Source: Cylindrobasidium torrendii FP15055 ss-10 (Eukaryota > Basidiomycota > Agaricomycetes > Agaricales > Physalacriaceae). Taken from it: a stretch of 53,114 nt of DNA. The translations under genes were made by a program, and so were the position numbers. A model generated the notes under the pieces. That model was not told the DNA's origin, did no database searches, and saw nothing but the letters and a program-made list of their open reading frames with translations. The DNA is taken from NCBI GenBank assembly GCA_000934385.1, contig KN880598.1:1-53114 (forward strand), given 5' to 3'. How positions within the stretch are numbered: position 1 is the first letter of the stretch; each line of letters starts with the position of its first letter. Of the stretch, positions 11,151 through 22,746 are shown piece by piece.

Positions 11151-12419
11151 GTCTGTGGGCGGACGGCGAGGGCAAGGATAATTTTGAGGCCGGACGAGAG
11201 TAGACGAAAACAGGGGAGAGTAGAGGAGAGGGAGAGTGTTGTTTGAATCCCTCTGTACGCCGGAATAAGGTGATGGTCTACGCCGAAAACCAGGCAGTAT
11301 GTACCAGTTTCTGGGTCGAGAAAGACACGCGATGAACAGGTAGCGTGCACTTTGTGGCAAATGAAACACGGTGCTGAGACCTATGCTTCGCTGCACTGCT
11401 CCAAAGCGTGCTGATGGCCTGTAGGTGTGGATGTCGCTCGCGGCGCCAATGGTGGTGCGAAGCTATTATTGTTATTATGCCAAAGAAACTCGCATCAGAG
11501 CCGCCGTCGCGTTCAATTGAATTATGGTTTACATAATCATTGAAGGTCTTCAGTTCAATCCCGCACTGCGGCTGACTGCAAGGCAGCAATCGCTCCGTCA
11601 AATGGGTACCGTTGACATTCCTTTCTTGTTTAAATACAGAAAGCTCCTCTGTGTAGCGAGTGTTGCTTAATTGACAGCGGAATACCCGCAACTACATGTC
11701 GAAAGTAGACTTATATCGCGCAGTATGAGCAGGATGAAGAGGTCCAAAAGGATGATTATAGCGTCAGTAATAGTACAGCTTATATACGAAATAAGCAGCT
11801 CGTGATATTCGTGAGATGGTGAGAACCCAAAGACGGATGAGAGGGTGAGCATAATAGGACCAAGGGCAGTCCAGTGTCCGTGATAAAGGAGGCATGCGGT
11901 ATCGTAGAGAATAGGTAGAAAGGCCATAGGAAATATATTAAGACTGTACTCACAAGTCAGCGCTCGCTAGAGTGCGCAGCGCGTAGTGCTCGAGTGGCGT
12001 GATCACTCGATCACGACCAACCTCTCTCGGCGAGGTTTGGTCTCCAACACTACAGTGCGTCACGGTGAATGCAAGGGCCGCCTTTCCAGACAACTTTCAG
12101 TTGTGCATAAACACGGAAAAACAAGTTTGGGATTTTATTGAAAGAATCATCAATTACATGGCAACTCAAGTGAGGATGAAGTGCCACGCTATAACATTCA
12201 TTCCACATAACAACCTGCCGCGACTTATCTACTGGCAAACTTCTCTTATTATTGCATACCCTTCAGGCCCCACCCCACGCTATGGGAGAGTACAGACTAT
12301 TGGTTTGCTGACAGTAAACCATAGAGGCCATTACTCTCTTTCAGGGAAATGTTAACAGCTGTACCTCGCACCACCACCTTGCGTAAAGAGTGAGGATCAA
12401 GTTGGGCTACTTGTAGAGT
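11151..12419. other. Intergenic; hydrophobic short frame
   Basis: About 70 bp upstream of 11150 also aligns with the duplicated fragment at 18745-18810, so promoter sequence was copied too. A minus-strand frame at 11667-11927 (86 codons, ATG start) is strongly hydrophobic near its C-terminus (IIILLDLFILLIL), but nothing else supports it. No other gene is seen. Confidence 0.35.
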
Positions 12420-12715
12420 AGCATGGCGCTCAAAAAGAAAGCGAAACTTTACTAATGTATTCAACGTATGTACTGTCTGCGCAACTTTCATCCCCAGTAT
12501 TGCGGTAGCATTGTGGTTAATTTTGGCGGCGTTCGCTCGAATTATCTGGCAGAAAAAGGGAAAACGCACCGCTCTGACCCCGTATCCGTATACGCGACGG
12601 CGCGAGACCTTCGCGAAACCGCAGACTTCATTCTGGGTGTAAGTCCAAGATACAGCCAAGATGATACATCCAAAGTTGCGCGACCAGTGCCGCGGCACGG
12701 CTTGTGGCCCTAAGG
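12420..12715 (+). repeat. Dispersed repeat with CCGCGG palindrome, copy A
   Basis: Shares ordered blocks with 52230-52562 (GCGAAAC, TTACTA, TGTATTCAAC/TGTGTTCAAC, CTTCGCGAAACC, AAAGTTGCGC). Its 3' end (ATTCTGGGTGTAAGT onward, AAAGTTGCGC, GTGCCGCGGCACGGCTTGTG) also matches the reverse complement of about 53025-53105. The 12-base palindrome GTGCCGCGGCAC marks the conserved end. It is probably a non-autonomous transposon family. Confidence 0.55.
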
Positions 12716-12828
12716 AGGTTTAGATGCCTGCGCCCTTCAAGAAATAGGCCCTTGTCGCTGGAGTAAATACGGTTCGATCGGCCCGTTGCGGCGTTTTGGG
12801 CGTTCTCTCGGCGGTGGTCGACCTTACT

Positions 12829-13924
12829 ATGGACCACTACCACATCGACCTCACATCCGACGACAGCCACATCGACCTCACATCAGACGATGATGGCAGC
12901 GGCCAAGTAGCTTGTTCCACTTCTGAGCTGCGCGCACTCCTGGCGGGGCTCCCGGCAGAGATATGCCTCTTGATATTGGAAGAGTCCATTGCTTCGAGTT
13001 GTGCAGAATGGAGCATTCTAGAGAGGACAGGCGCCATTAGGGTAGAGGGGGCATCCGCCGTTAGGGTAGAGGCTGGGCGAGTACGCATTTCCACTTATCA
13101 TCTGCGGCTTGAGTCAGCCAATATTGCTCCCAGGCCCGAAGGTTCTTCTTCGCTTTGCAGAACTCTTGGCTTCTCTTGCGCGCCATGGACCTCTTGCACC
13201 CCAAACCAATCCCCCGGACGTCAAAATGGCCTTTCAAGAAGTTGACCTACTTCGACTTGACTGTGCTGAGCAACAAGAATGCGACGGATATTGCAGATGC
13301 ATTTGATACAGGATTATGCATACCGTCCGGTATGACAATTCGTCGGCGTCACGGCGATATTCCGCACACTATCGAAGCCCTTGGCGCTGTCTCTTTCTCA
13401 AGACTAACGGAGCTGAAGCTAATCGGTCACGACCACTTTGAGAACACAAGAATGGTCAGTGTCCAAAGCCATAGCCTTTGACACATGTTCATGAGCCTCC
13501 ACAGGCCCTCTCTTCTTTCAAAGACTCCTGGGCAACGTCTCCAATATTCCTGCAGGCGGTCGTTGGACTGCCGCTCCAGTCTTTAACACTTTGCACGCCT
13601 GGCCTTCTTTTTGCTCCCAAGGTGTTGATGGATCAGGTCCAGAGTTGCGAAGGAGAAGGTCTTGTGGTCGCAGTGAAGCCCTCGGAGCGCGCTTGGTCCA
13701 GCCAAGAGCGCGTCTTCCTTCGCCGTTTCAACAGCCCGACAATCTCCCACATTGCTCTTGTCTACGCCTGGCATCTGCACCTCAGGCCTATACGCGATGG
13801 AGGACACGGCAGGCGCGTGAATTACGAATATTCTTCTGACAGTAAGAAGTGGATTGCACAGCCCGGTAACTCTTACAGGGGCGGTCCCTTCATGGGAATG
13901 GATTGGAGTGAGTGGGTTCGTTAG
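12829..13924 (+). CDS. F-box/LRR-like protein with two N-terminal SUMO-interaction-like motifs
   Basis: Exons 12829-13080, 13134-13454 and 13505-13924 (introns 53 and 50 nt, all phase 0) give 330 residues. Residues 6-12 and 15-21 both read IDLTSDD, a near-perfect SUMO-interaction motif (hydrophobic core plus acidic tail), present twice in tandem. Just upstream and in frame a VVDLT also reads, but it precedes the ATG. Residues 41-50, LPAEICLLIL, resemble the start of an F-box. The rest has LRR-like strands (LTYFDLTVL, LTELKLIG, LQSLTLC) typical of fungal F-box proteins, which dock substrates to SCF ubiquitin ligases. If both assignments hold, it would target sumoylated proteins; that is inference. 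The F-box is short and could be questioned. Confidence 0.65.
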
Positions 13925-14657
13925 TAATGCTAGTAATGGGTCGCGCATCATTAGGGCAGATAACTGCGTCCAATCTTTCGTGAGCTAGATAAATTGGCAA
14001 GGGGCGCCGTCGCAAATGGAACCTTGAAGTCGGAGTATGGTTATGTTGGCATCTACTCGCAGGACAGGCTGCAGCTCTATCAGAAGGGGGACTCACCATC
14101 TCTCGAAGCTTGCAACCCGCGGGGCGGCGAGCACAAGATAAATCATATCCTCAATGAGTACCGAGTGATAAGCAGGCGTTTATACGAGCAAGGCTGAACT
14201 AAAGCTGAGGGAACACAAGCAACTTGCTGGGGTTGAGCATACGCTTACCAGGAGATGAACATGTAAACATTACGCGCTGAGTGCTCGGGAGGCGCAGAGG
14301 CTTGCTCGGCCATTGGCCTTTTGTACTAAACCAACGTATAAGTCCAGCAAAATCTGCAACGCGTGAATCATCTAGGAACTAGAGTTTAATAATGTTTATC
14401 TGCGGCCCGGATTCGAGTTGAGATATCTATGTATATCAGGCGCCCAATCCAGATCGCCATCTTTTTGCTTGACTTTCACTATCATGAGCGAATCAGTGCC
14501 TTCATCCCTTCTGTAGTATTCGATAGCAATGCTGACAACATGCGCAGGAGCTTCCCGATCCCCGCGCTCATCGTCACAAGCGTTGGGTATATGCTTTTAG
14601 TGGCGATGGTCAGCAAGTTTCCTACCAGCCCAGTACGTCCTTATTCCCAGTCATGCC

Positions 14658-15387
14658 ATGAAAAAATTGATTCCAGAAGCAGGGGAAACTATTCGGACAG
14701 TCCGCTTCAGCACGCCGCCGCCCTCGTCAGTTCCTGTTGGTTGTATAAATTGGAGCATCCCCTTCATCATCATTCTCCAGGACTTCGCGTCTGTCATCGC
14801 CAGCCCCCGCACGATTAGGGTCGCCGGCCCCCGCGCGTCTGGGGTCGCCAGCCCCTCCTCGCCTAGGATCCCCTGCGCCAATGCGTTTTCCATCGCCTCC
14901 CCCGCCCCCCGCCGCTGCAAATCTTGCAGAGGTAGTCTTACAGGTGAAGGGACCAGAGACAGTTAGATCCAACAAGGTGCACGCGCGCTTTTGGAAGGCC
15001 GCGGGCCAGATGGAACTAGACAATCCCCCCAACATCGACGGGATAGTTCAGCTAGCGGATCTGTTCGTCTACGAAAATGAGAGATCTCATACATTCCACC
15101 TTTGGCTAGCTAACAGTGTCACTGACGAGTCGGTCATATGGGCTGCAGTTCCCTCTGACAAGCTGGTTGAATCTTCCAAGGAACGCATTCGACATCCAAC
15201 TGCCGCGGACGCGTTACTGAAGTTCGACCTGAAGACATCAAAACCCTCGTGGATCACGTCTAATACGCACGCCAAGAACGCTAAGATACTCAACGCTAGC
15301 ACCATCCGCGCGTCTGTGCAGCCAGGGCTGCGCAACCTTCGAAGTGCCAGCGCCCCTCCATCGTCCTTGGTGATAGTAACTCCGTAA
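14658..15387 (+). CDS. Proline-rich hypothetical protein with RLGSPAP repeats
   Basis: Exon 1 is 14658-14725, then a 55-nt intron (GTCAGT to CTCCAG), then exon 2, 14781-15387, giving 224 residues. The start of exon 2 encodes several tandem copies of RLGSPAPx, followed by a PPPPP run and then a globular-looking segment (HARFWKAAGQMELDNPPNID). Function unknown. An ATG at 14540 opens a frame with a signal-anchor-like stretch (ALIVTSVGYMLLVAMV) ending at a good donor. I could not join it to this gene in frame, so the true 5' end may differ. It is convergent with the minus-strand gene ending at 15541. Confidence 0.5.
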
Positions 15388-15540
15388 TTGTTGAGCGGTG
15401 GTTGCTGGGTAGTTGGTGGCTCCTGCGTCAATCCCACTGTATGTCAGGCGACAATAATCAAATTGCATTCAGCTGTACCGGTACTAGAAACCCACAACGA
15501 TTGTAAGGAATTAACAACGAGGTAAGCCAACGTAAATGCT

Positions 15541-16095
15541 TCAGAGAGATGGTTCTTCGGAATCCTCTGGCTCCCGGTCTTGGGACTGCAACGGCTCTGC
15601 CCCCTGGCTCCAGTCCGGATGCCCATCTTTGTACAGACTCAGCTCGACTTTGGGAATAAGGCTCTGTAGAGAGGACTCACCCTGATCCATCATTGTCAAC
15701 ATCTCCTTCAGACGCTTATCCAAAACGTTCTTGACCCACTTCTCGAAGACCTCGGGGTCGTATACGCGTTGGGTCTCCATTTTCCTGGGCGTCCAGCGCT
15801 GAGCTATCTCTTTTCCCAATTCCTGTAGCCGAGAAGTCAGGTCTGCTGCAATGTATGCCGCCCCGATGATTTGTGCTAGAGGGACGTCAAAAGGAACGTC
15901 GCCCTCTAGAAATACGCGTGGTAGTTGATGATACAGTTTGGCGCGCAAGTTCTCTGCTAACTCCTGCTTGAACGGCTCAAGGACATTATCTAGGGCTGCG
16001 TTGATGCGTTGGAAGAAGGCGTCATGACGGGCATCTGTCGTGGTCAGCGCAGCCGTGAGAATGAGGGCGAACAAGCACACCGGGGGCAAAGGCAT
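15541..16095 (-). CDS. Hypothetical secreted or membrane-anchored protein
   Basis: Single exon of 184 residues. The ATG at 16095 was chosen because the longer frame begins at a TTG. Residues 1-21 form a signal peptide or anchor (PPVCLFALILTAALTTTDA). The remainder is alpha-helical and charged, ending in an acidic Glu/Ser-rich tail. No family recognised. It is convergent with the proline-rich gene, 153 bp between stops. Confidence 0.55.
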   Translation of the reverse strand: MPLPPVCLFALILTAALTTTDARHDAFFQRINAALDNVLEPFKQELAENLRAKLYHQLPRVFLEGDVPFDVPLAQIIGAAYIAADLTSRLQELGKEIAQRWTPRKMETQRVYDPEVFEKWVKNVLDKRLKEMLTMMDQGESSLQSLIPKVELSLYKDGHPDWSQGAEPLQSQDREPEDSEEPSL

Positions 16096-17199
16096 TCTGG
16101 TCAAAGTATTGACGATCTAGCAAATTGGTTACCATTAGGTCGGCCTATCAGCGGCTTATAATGATTGATTGCGTACGCCATGGTCCGGGCGCCGCCAGAA
16201 CCGCGCGTGCTTCGGCTATACTGCTCACGGTTGGGGAAATGCAGAGGTTTCTGACCAATAATGCAGCAGGCCAGTCTCTGTGCACTCCTGCATCGGTAAG
16301 AAGGTCAAACAAGGAATGGTCCATATGCGTTCCACTCACCCCCGTGCCTGCTGGCTAAGTGACGTTCTCGTCTGGCGAACCTGCTACATTTAAAACAGCC
16401 AAGAAGTATCAGGCATAGACTTAGTCCAGTGGCCAGCTGGAAAGCAAAAGGCAATTCCGCCAGAAATGCGCTAGAGACGTAGGACATGTTAGGCCACCTG
16501 ATGGGAAGACGAAACCACAAGTTCATTGTACTCGTGCGTGACACGGCATCCGGACCGATGATCCGCAGAGCACCCTGAGATCCTGACAAATGCAATAAAT
16601 GGGCTGCCTGCGTAAGGACGCACGCACTAAGAGTCTCCACCCGCTTAGTATGAGGGTCAAAGTGCACCCTTTATCCACCCACATATATAGAGATGAAAAT
16701 ACGATTTTATGCTCGAAAAAATGCGATATGATAATGTATATCTATACGCAGAGTTTGGCAAAGATATCCGCCCGTATATTTCGAAATTTGCGCCAATACT
16801 TCCCAACCCAAGCTCCAATTTGTCCCCGCAATGCAAAATGCGCCGGTATACATACACGCCGACCATCGCAGGCGAGCATTATGGAAAACCGATGGAGCCA
16901 GGCGCATGGCGAGGGAATAGACGCGTCGAATCAGTCAAGAAGACGATGAACAGACCCCGGCCCTCGCACTGGAAATGGTGCACAAGCCGAGCCGGGCAGG
17001 CGCGACTGTCAACACACCAGGACGTTGTGACCACCCGCCGCGACCCTTCAGACGCCCACCAGACTCAGCGAAACTCTCCGGATCGTATTCACCAACTTCA
17101 TCTCCTGTACCTTTACTACCGCCACCGCCGAGATCAAGGCTCTCCAGTCTCCGCAGTCTGTCTCTGGCGCTGGCCATACTGTGGTCAGTCGCTGAGCAA
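16096..17199. other. Intergenic with dispersed repeat
   Basis: Contains copy 2 of the AT-rich repeat (16649-16860). The overlapping frames on both strands at 16700-17200 look like noise. No gene supported. Confidence 0.4.
16649..16860 (+). repeat. Dispersed AT-rich repeat, copy 2
   Basis: Counterpart of 6031-6200, with the same block order. This copy is longer and ends near GCCGGTATACATACACGCCG. Confidence 0.5.
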
Positions 17200-18582
17200 A
17201 GTACACGTTAGAAGTTGGCAAGTATAAGGAAACCTTTTGTGCTTACGTCTTGGACGAGGACGGAGGTTTCCGATACGACGTTCTGCTTGGACTCGAGTGG
17301 ATTTCCGGCTGCAACCTGCAACACACCTAGGCGGACGGTCACATTTCTACAATCTCCATTCAACACCAGGGACGCACCATTGAGCTTCCCACCTCCTGCC
17401 AACAACTCATGGACCACCACCCACTCGTCGAAGGTTTTTGTTATGGTTTCCGATACCGACAGCACCGACAGCAGATACAGCGAACTCTCGCCTCTCGAGT
17501 CTCTAACTCGGACGTCGAATTGCTCGACCTCTTCGGTGCCGACGACTCCGACTTTGTCACGGTCAGTAAAAATACGGACTCTGGTGAGTCCTCTCACCCA
17601 AAGGCCGCCGCCATGAAAGCTGCGCCGTCGTGTTTCCAAAGGGACGTTGGTATGCCCGCCGCTCGTCGTTGGGAACATATTGACTCGGGTACCGCAGACT
17701 CGCTCAAGATTCGCGGCCGTCCGCATTCGCCAGCCGAGCACGAACAGACTAAGGAGTTCTGGTCGTTGATGAAGAAGGCGCATACGAGCCTCTGCGTTCT
17801 CATCCTGCCGAATTTGTAGAGCGCAACCCTATCAAACGCGCCGCCTTCTTCGATGGTCAGTTCAGCACTCTCCGCGACTTCAAAACTCACCTTGAGCGCA
17901 GCGCTGATCCCGCATCTGTTGGCAACGGATCGTACTTGGCCGTGCGCGGATGGCAACGACGAATTGGAGATCAAATCCTTCTCGCCTGTGCCTCTATCTC
18001 TGGGCGAGGAGCACAACATCATTGACCACCTCCGCGCCGACCTCGGACAGTTCGGAACCTCCATCATCCTCCAGTCCCTCCGTCGGCGTGCTTGGATGCC
18101 ACACATCGTCTGGATTACCACTCGGCACCTCGTCTCCTGCAGCAACTATCAGTCCACAGAGCGTTTGCCTGTAGCGAAGCAGCCACTTCGCCCTATACCC
18201 GAGATGTCTTTGCATTTAACTTCGTTGGTCCACTGGCGAAGACCAAGCAGGGAAATAGTACCTCCTCAACTGCATGGGCTTGGGAACAGCCTTTGCTTTC
18301 GGTAATGCTCTTTCTCGCCGCTCGACCGAATCCGTAACATCTTGATGCGACGCCCTACCATCCGCAGACAAAGGGCATGCTCGAGAAGTGCAACGACGTC
18401 TATGTTCAACTACTCTCTCGAGTTAGCGCTCCAGACCAGCAGGAAAAGCGGGACGAGTACTTACTCGACTCGCTGTCATCCTCGCTCAGAACGCCCGCTT
18501 CAATAGGACGACGGGTCGTTCACCGATTTTCCGGATGCTCGGCCATGAGCCTTCTCGCAACAATGTCTTTGACCAGTCACGG
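17200..18582 (+). mobile_element. Ty3/gypsy-like retrotransposon remnant (protease and integrase pieces)
   Basis: Plus-strand frames, broken by stops and shifts, retain diagnostic pieces. Near 17260-17320 FRYDVLLGLEWIS resembles the C-terminal YDVLLGxDWL motif of retroelement aspartic proteases. Around 18005-18150 an HLRADLGQFG to LVSCSNYQ stretch resembles the integrase H-H-C-C zinc-binding region. At about 18210-18255 FVGPLAKTKQGN resembles the start of the integrase core, and at about 18340-18390 TPYHPQTKGMLEK resembles the block holding its last acidic residue. Reverse transcriptase and RNase H are not visible, and spacing shows large internal deletions. No LTR pair was found. The remnant stops abruptly at 18582, where a gene B fragment begins. 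Confidence 0.7.
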
Positions 18583-18810
18583 ATACTAGGTGCGGCGTTA
18601 GTACAACTCCATTGTCTCAATCAAGGTCGTACTTTTGGCAGCAGGACCCAGTGGTGGTATCTTGCCTGGACTAAGGATGAGAAGGTTTGGCTGGAGTACA
18701 TTTGCGCGGTACGCCGGCTCGAAGGCTTCGTTCCACGACATGTTTGAGGGAGGACGGGGAAGGCAAGGAGGATTAAAGACAGATCGAGAGCAGAGGAGAG
18801 TTTGAAGCTT
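18583..18810 (-). pseudogene. Truncated 5' duplicate of gene B with its upstream flank
   Basis: The minus strand carries an ATG (about 18742) opening MSWNEAFEPAYRANVLQPN, closely matching the 5' end of gene B at 11150. The similarity includes about 70 bp of upstream flank and the same apparent one-base frame break (TTGATTGAGACAATG here, TTGTTTGAGACAATG there). Similarity ends near 18583, where the retrotransposon remnant starts. The shared break means the two were copied after the change arose, or that it is not simply a random error. Confidence 0.7.
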
Positions 18811-19830
18811 CCTGCGCAGGTCGACAGCGACCGGTCTTGCGTACGCCTGCGTTTACCTCTGCCGGAGTAGGTCGTCCTCACGGTACGTCCCGGCCAACGC
18901 CAAAAGTATCGTTAAGCGGGGTCAGTAGATCCCCGTATTGAGAGAGCGGAGTTGGACTCTTATAACGCTATGGCAAATGTTGGAAAATGTCTATGAAGTG
19001 CAGACCAAAGACGCACCTGGAGTCGCGGTCGCCTGGCTGCGTTCTCATCTTCAAGGGTCTCCTCTGCTGCACGCCAACGGTTTGGAAACGGAGCCTCACG
19101 ACCCGATGGCGACAATGCGCTGTCTCTTCAGACTGGAGACTCAGCATCCCAGACGCGGATCCTTGCGTCGCGGAAGCCAGGTCGTCATTAATTCATGACG
19201 ACCAAGAACTTCTTTCCGCACGACTTGTTAAACGTAATCTCTTCTGATGTTGGCCCTTGTTCTTTTGCGGAGGTCTGCGCATTCGTGTCATTCGGATCGC
19301 GAGCCAAACGGTCTCGTTCGCGCTCGTCCAACTTGCTAGCCAACTGGCTGTTGCATGCTTCCAAGTGACAAGCATTCACTATAAACAGGTAAGACGACTC
19401 GAACACTGCGATAGCGCATGATAGCGCACCTCATAGAGTTGTGTTTGGTTCATATCTGGCCGACTACCTTCGTCCTCATCGAGTGTTCGCATCTGCTGGC
19501 TCTATTCATCCTGCTCCTATTCATCTTCGCTACCATGAAGGTGTGCATCCGTTTGGAAAGCGTTTGAGGGTATGGCAAGCGTAAGGTCCCGCGGGCATGA
19601 TGGTAAGAGCCAAAGCCATCGAGATTTTGTAACGCTGTCACAATCAACTGTTCATCAATGCATCAGAGCCCGCCAAGCTGCGTTGCCAGTTTTACAAATA
19701 CGCATATGCATATAAAGGATACAACAACAAAAAACTACCGATATTTTCCAGAAAAGGTCGCAGTAGAACAACTTCTCGCCGCGCTCGAGAAATGCGAGGG
19801 AGAACGCGACGTCCAAACAAACGAAAAATG
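18811..19830. other. Intergenic stretch
   Basis: A minus-strand frame at 19188-19406 (charged, possible short coiled coil, starting without an ATG) is the only item worth noting. No introns or domain support it. Confidence 0.35.
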
Positions 19831-20881
19831 TCATCCGACGCAACTGTCCTCATCCACGAACTCCACATAGGCTTTCAGCCTCTCGTTCTCGTCAGCGAGC
19901 TTGCCATTCTCCTCTCTTAACTCCTCACTGCGCTCAAATAAACGGTCCATCGACTCCCCTAGCTCCTTGTATCGCGCATCCTGGTCCTTCCTCTTCTCCT
20001 CCAGCTCCCGAATTGACGCCTCCAGCTGAGCGATTTCGCTTTGTTGCTCCTGCCTCCTCTCCTTCAGCTCCCGGTTTGATTCTTCTAGACGAGCGATTTC
20101 GTTCTCTTTCTCTGTCTCTTGCCCTCGAAGCGTAAAAATATTCTTCTCCAGCTCGTAGATTCGCATGCGCACCAAGGCGTCAGCCTGGGCCAGAGCCCTC
20201 TCCGACGATTCACTCACGTAGTGCTTCGGAAGTTGGGGTGCCGCGTCGTTGAGAGAGGAAGGCGGTATACCGAAGCCAACGCTTGAGCTTGAAGCTTTAG
20301 ATGGCGAAGATTCCTCCAAAGTGCGTTGCGGTTCTTTGGGCGCGCGCAGGGGGTTTGGGGTTGGGTTTCTAGAGCCTCCGCCGCCGCCTATACCGTCACT
20401 GTTGGGCAAGGAAAAGCTGTCCAGACGATCTTGTAGGAGTTCTCCAGAAACCAGAGGCGTCTTCGGTGGAGAGGAGCTTGCATTCGCGGGGCTTGCGTCG
20501 GTCGCGCCAACCTTCATACGCTTGAGAGGGCCAGGCGTGCCTTCCCCAGCGCGTTTTTGGGGCAGGATGGAGGAGTCGTTGTTTGATCCAGGTTGAGGAC
20601 GGTAGGCTGGATGATCTCTGCGGAGTGAGTCCGCCCAAACTGATTCGGGGACTGGATCAGTAAAGAATCAAGGCGGAGGATTGACTGGGCTCACGAAAGG
20701 TGCATCTGTATCCTTGCTCCGGACATCGATAGTACTCCCTGGAGAATCTCAAGTTAGACAGATCTAAGGCGATAACTGCGACGCACCGCCCGAAATTCTG
20801 CCTGCTGCCCGACAGATACAGTTGCGCCTCGCCGTGTGTGCACCGAAACCGACCATTCTCATACTTGTACGGCAGGCTCAT
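19831..20881 (-). CDS. GRF-type zinc finger protein with C-terminal coiled coil
   Basis: Exons 20881-20787, 20738-20695 and 20651-19831 (introns 48 and 43 nt) give 319 residues. Splicing rejoins a compact N-terminal finger, C14-x-H16-x20-C37-x6-C44, with the internal SRQNFGREYYRCP that matches the GRF signature (S..N.GR.FY.C). GRF fingers bind single-stranded nucleic acid in several DNA repair and topoisomerase proteins. A basic Ser/Pro-rich linker follows, then a coiled coil of about 120 residues (ELEEKRKDQDARYKELGES). Similar short GRF plus coiled-coil proteins are, as I recall, multi-copy in mushrooms. An ATG at 20947 would add 22 residues with another CPAC pair. Function beyond nucleic-acid binding is unknown. 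Confidence 0.7.
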
Positions 20882-22746
20882 TATTGCTCTTGGTTGTAGG
20901 AGACAAGCAGGGCACCGACGCGCAAGTGGGGTCTTCTCCTTCATCATATCACGTCTGTCTCTTCACAATGCCTCCTGCGACCGCGCACCGGCATTTTCCC
21001 TATCGAATTTCGCCCGAGGATTGAGTCTGAGAATGGTATTTTGAGCCATACGCTAGAGAAATGGGGACCAGAGGGCAGATGTCAGGACTCAGATGGGGCG
21101 GGTAGCGTCGGGCACCGCGTGTGGAAACGGGGCTATCAAGACCAAGAGTTGATAACAAGAGCTGGAACAAGAGAATCAAAAGTAAGCTCAGGAAAACAAT
21201 AGGAAGAGCATGCAAATGTGCGAGCAAGGTGGCGGCAGTCGAGGATGCTGACTCCAGAGCGCCGCGAGCGAGAGGCGGAAAAAGCGCACGTGGGAGAGCA
21301 ATCCAATGCTTCCTACGGCTCTACTGAAGGACGGGATAGGATAGTTGCATGGGGTGCGACAGCTCTAGGCTTCAGTATGAGTAGGAGCTGGTTGAAAAGC
21401 GTTGTGAACGCATTGACAGACGGCCACACAATTCATGCTTCAATGGATTGATATCGCTTGTGCAGTCTCGAGACGGTATATAATATTCCCCGTTTCTTCG
21501 TATCTATCTCATTGGGATTTCAGTACCAACAGCACATTCGCAGTGTTTCCGCCTTAAGCGTGACAGTAGATTAAGGGTTTCTCTGTCAATGCGCCTGCGC
21601 CGTGCGGCTCACACTCTAGGGCAACTTGAGTGCGTAGCGTAGCGGTCAGGGTTTTTGGCAGACGGGAAAAGAATAATCTGATGGGCGCAGAGACATTATT
21701 CATCGGTTGAAAAAGTGCAAGTACTACCTGTTAACCTACAAGAAGTTTGTCCTAGAATGTAGCTCAACCGCGCCCTTGCAACGATAAACCTCCTTATTAA
21801 ATCGTACGCTCCGCTCTATTTCTCTACTAAGAGATGATAGCAAAGTGCTTAGCTTCACGGTCTAGGTACAAGGCCACAAGTTCATACTACTCTGACAATC
21901 TCAGCGTCCTCCTATTCATCTCTTGCAGGAGGTTGCTCCCCAACTTCTTTTCTCTCTGGAACGTAGACCACGCTCTTTCAATCGATACTACGAACCGCAC
22001 GCTCAAATATTGAATTTGATCTACGTGCATGCCTACGGCGCATTTGCTTTCAATAATAAGAACAAATGACCCGCGCGCCATCCTCTTTCAAGCAAGCTGC
22101 AACAGACCCGTACGTGCATCCTCGAGGCCACAAGAGTAGTGGAACGCACTCGCACTTAGATGAGCAGAAACTGAAGAGGGACGGCGATTCCCAAGATAAG
22201 TCCCAGTCCGTGGGAAAACGAGCGCGTCTGCATCACGTGGCCAAGAAACCTACAGCACATCCAAAAAAGGTATACTACGTCCAAGTTATTGCGTAGAAAA
22301 ATGGAGATACTGAGATGGGCAATGCTTAGATAAAGCTCAGAGCGGCACACATGGCGCCCATCACCACGATTTGCAGACAAACAGATATCAAGACGAACAG
22401 AAACGCGGATAGGCGCAGGAGAGCCGAAATTGTATTGATCTCCCTTTGGGGAATACTGCTTATGTAATCACAACAGGGATCAGCGCAAAAAAGGATATAC
22501 TTACAACTTCTCCACCACGTTGCGGTCTGCTAACGTCCTCTGTGCGCGGCCAGGCTGCAGCACAGAAATTTCGCGATGGATCATCAATTCCACCAGGGCA
22601 AACTGAATGGAATGAAAGGAATTTTCCGCGGGGTGCTTTATAAAAGCCACTGCCAGCGGGCTCTCCGCCCCCGAATGGTAGAGTCTAAATCCCTGGTTAT
22701 TATTCTGCTTGATTTCAACCAGTAACTATTGATATGCCCAAGCTTG
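20882..22746. other. Long gene-free stretch
   Basis: No supportable gene. A plus frame at 22066-22296 (76 codons, ATG, basic) lacks a domain or splice context. Otherwise only short overlapping frames. Confidence 0.4.

Noticed and set aside
11278..11691. Minus-strand frame of 137 codons upstream of gene B
   Set aside because: No domain, no good start or splice sites, and composition like noise.
12796..12828. A third SIM-like VVDLT upstream of the F-box gene's ATG
   Set aside because: The frame would need a TTG start; it is probably untranslated unless an upstream exon exists.
17208..17783. Long minus-strand frame of 191 codons
   Set aside because: It is the antisense of the retroelement protease region, whose plus-strand motif is recognisable.
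18535..18747. Plus-strand open frame spanning integrase-like and tryptophan-rich sequence (WWYLAWTKDEKVWLEY)
   Set aside because: The second half is the antisense of the duplicated gene B 5' end; the fusion frame is a by-product of the junction.
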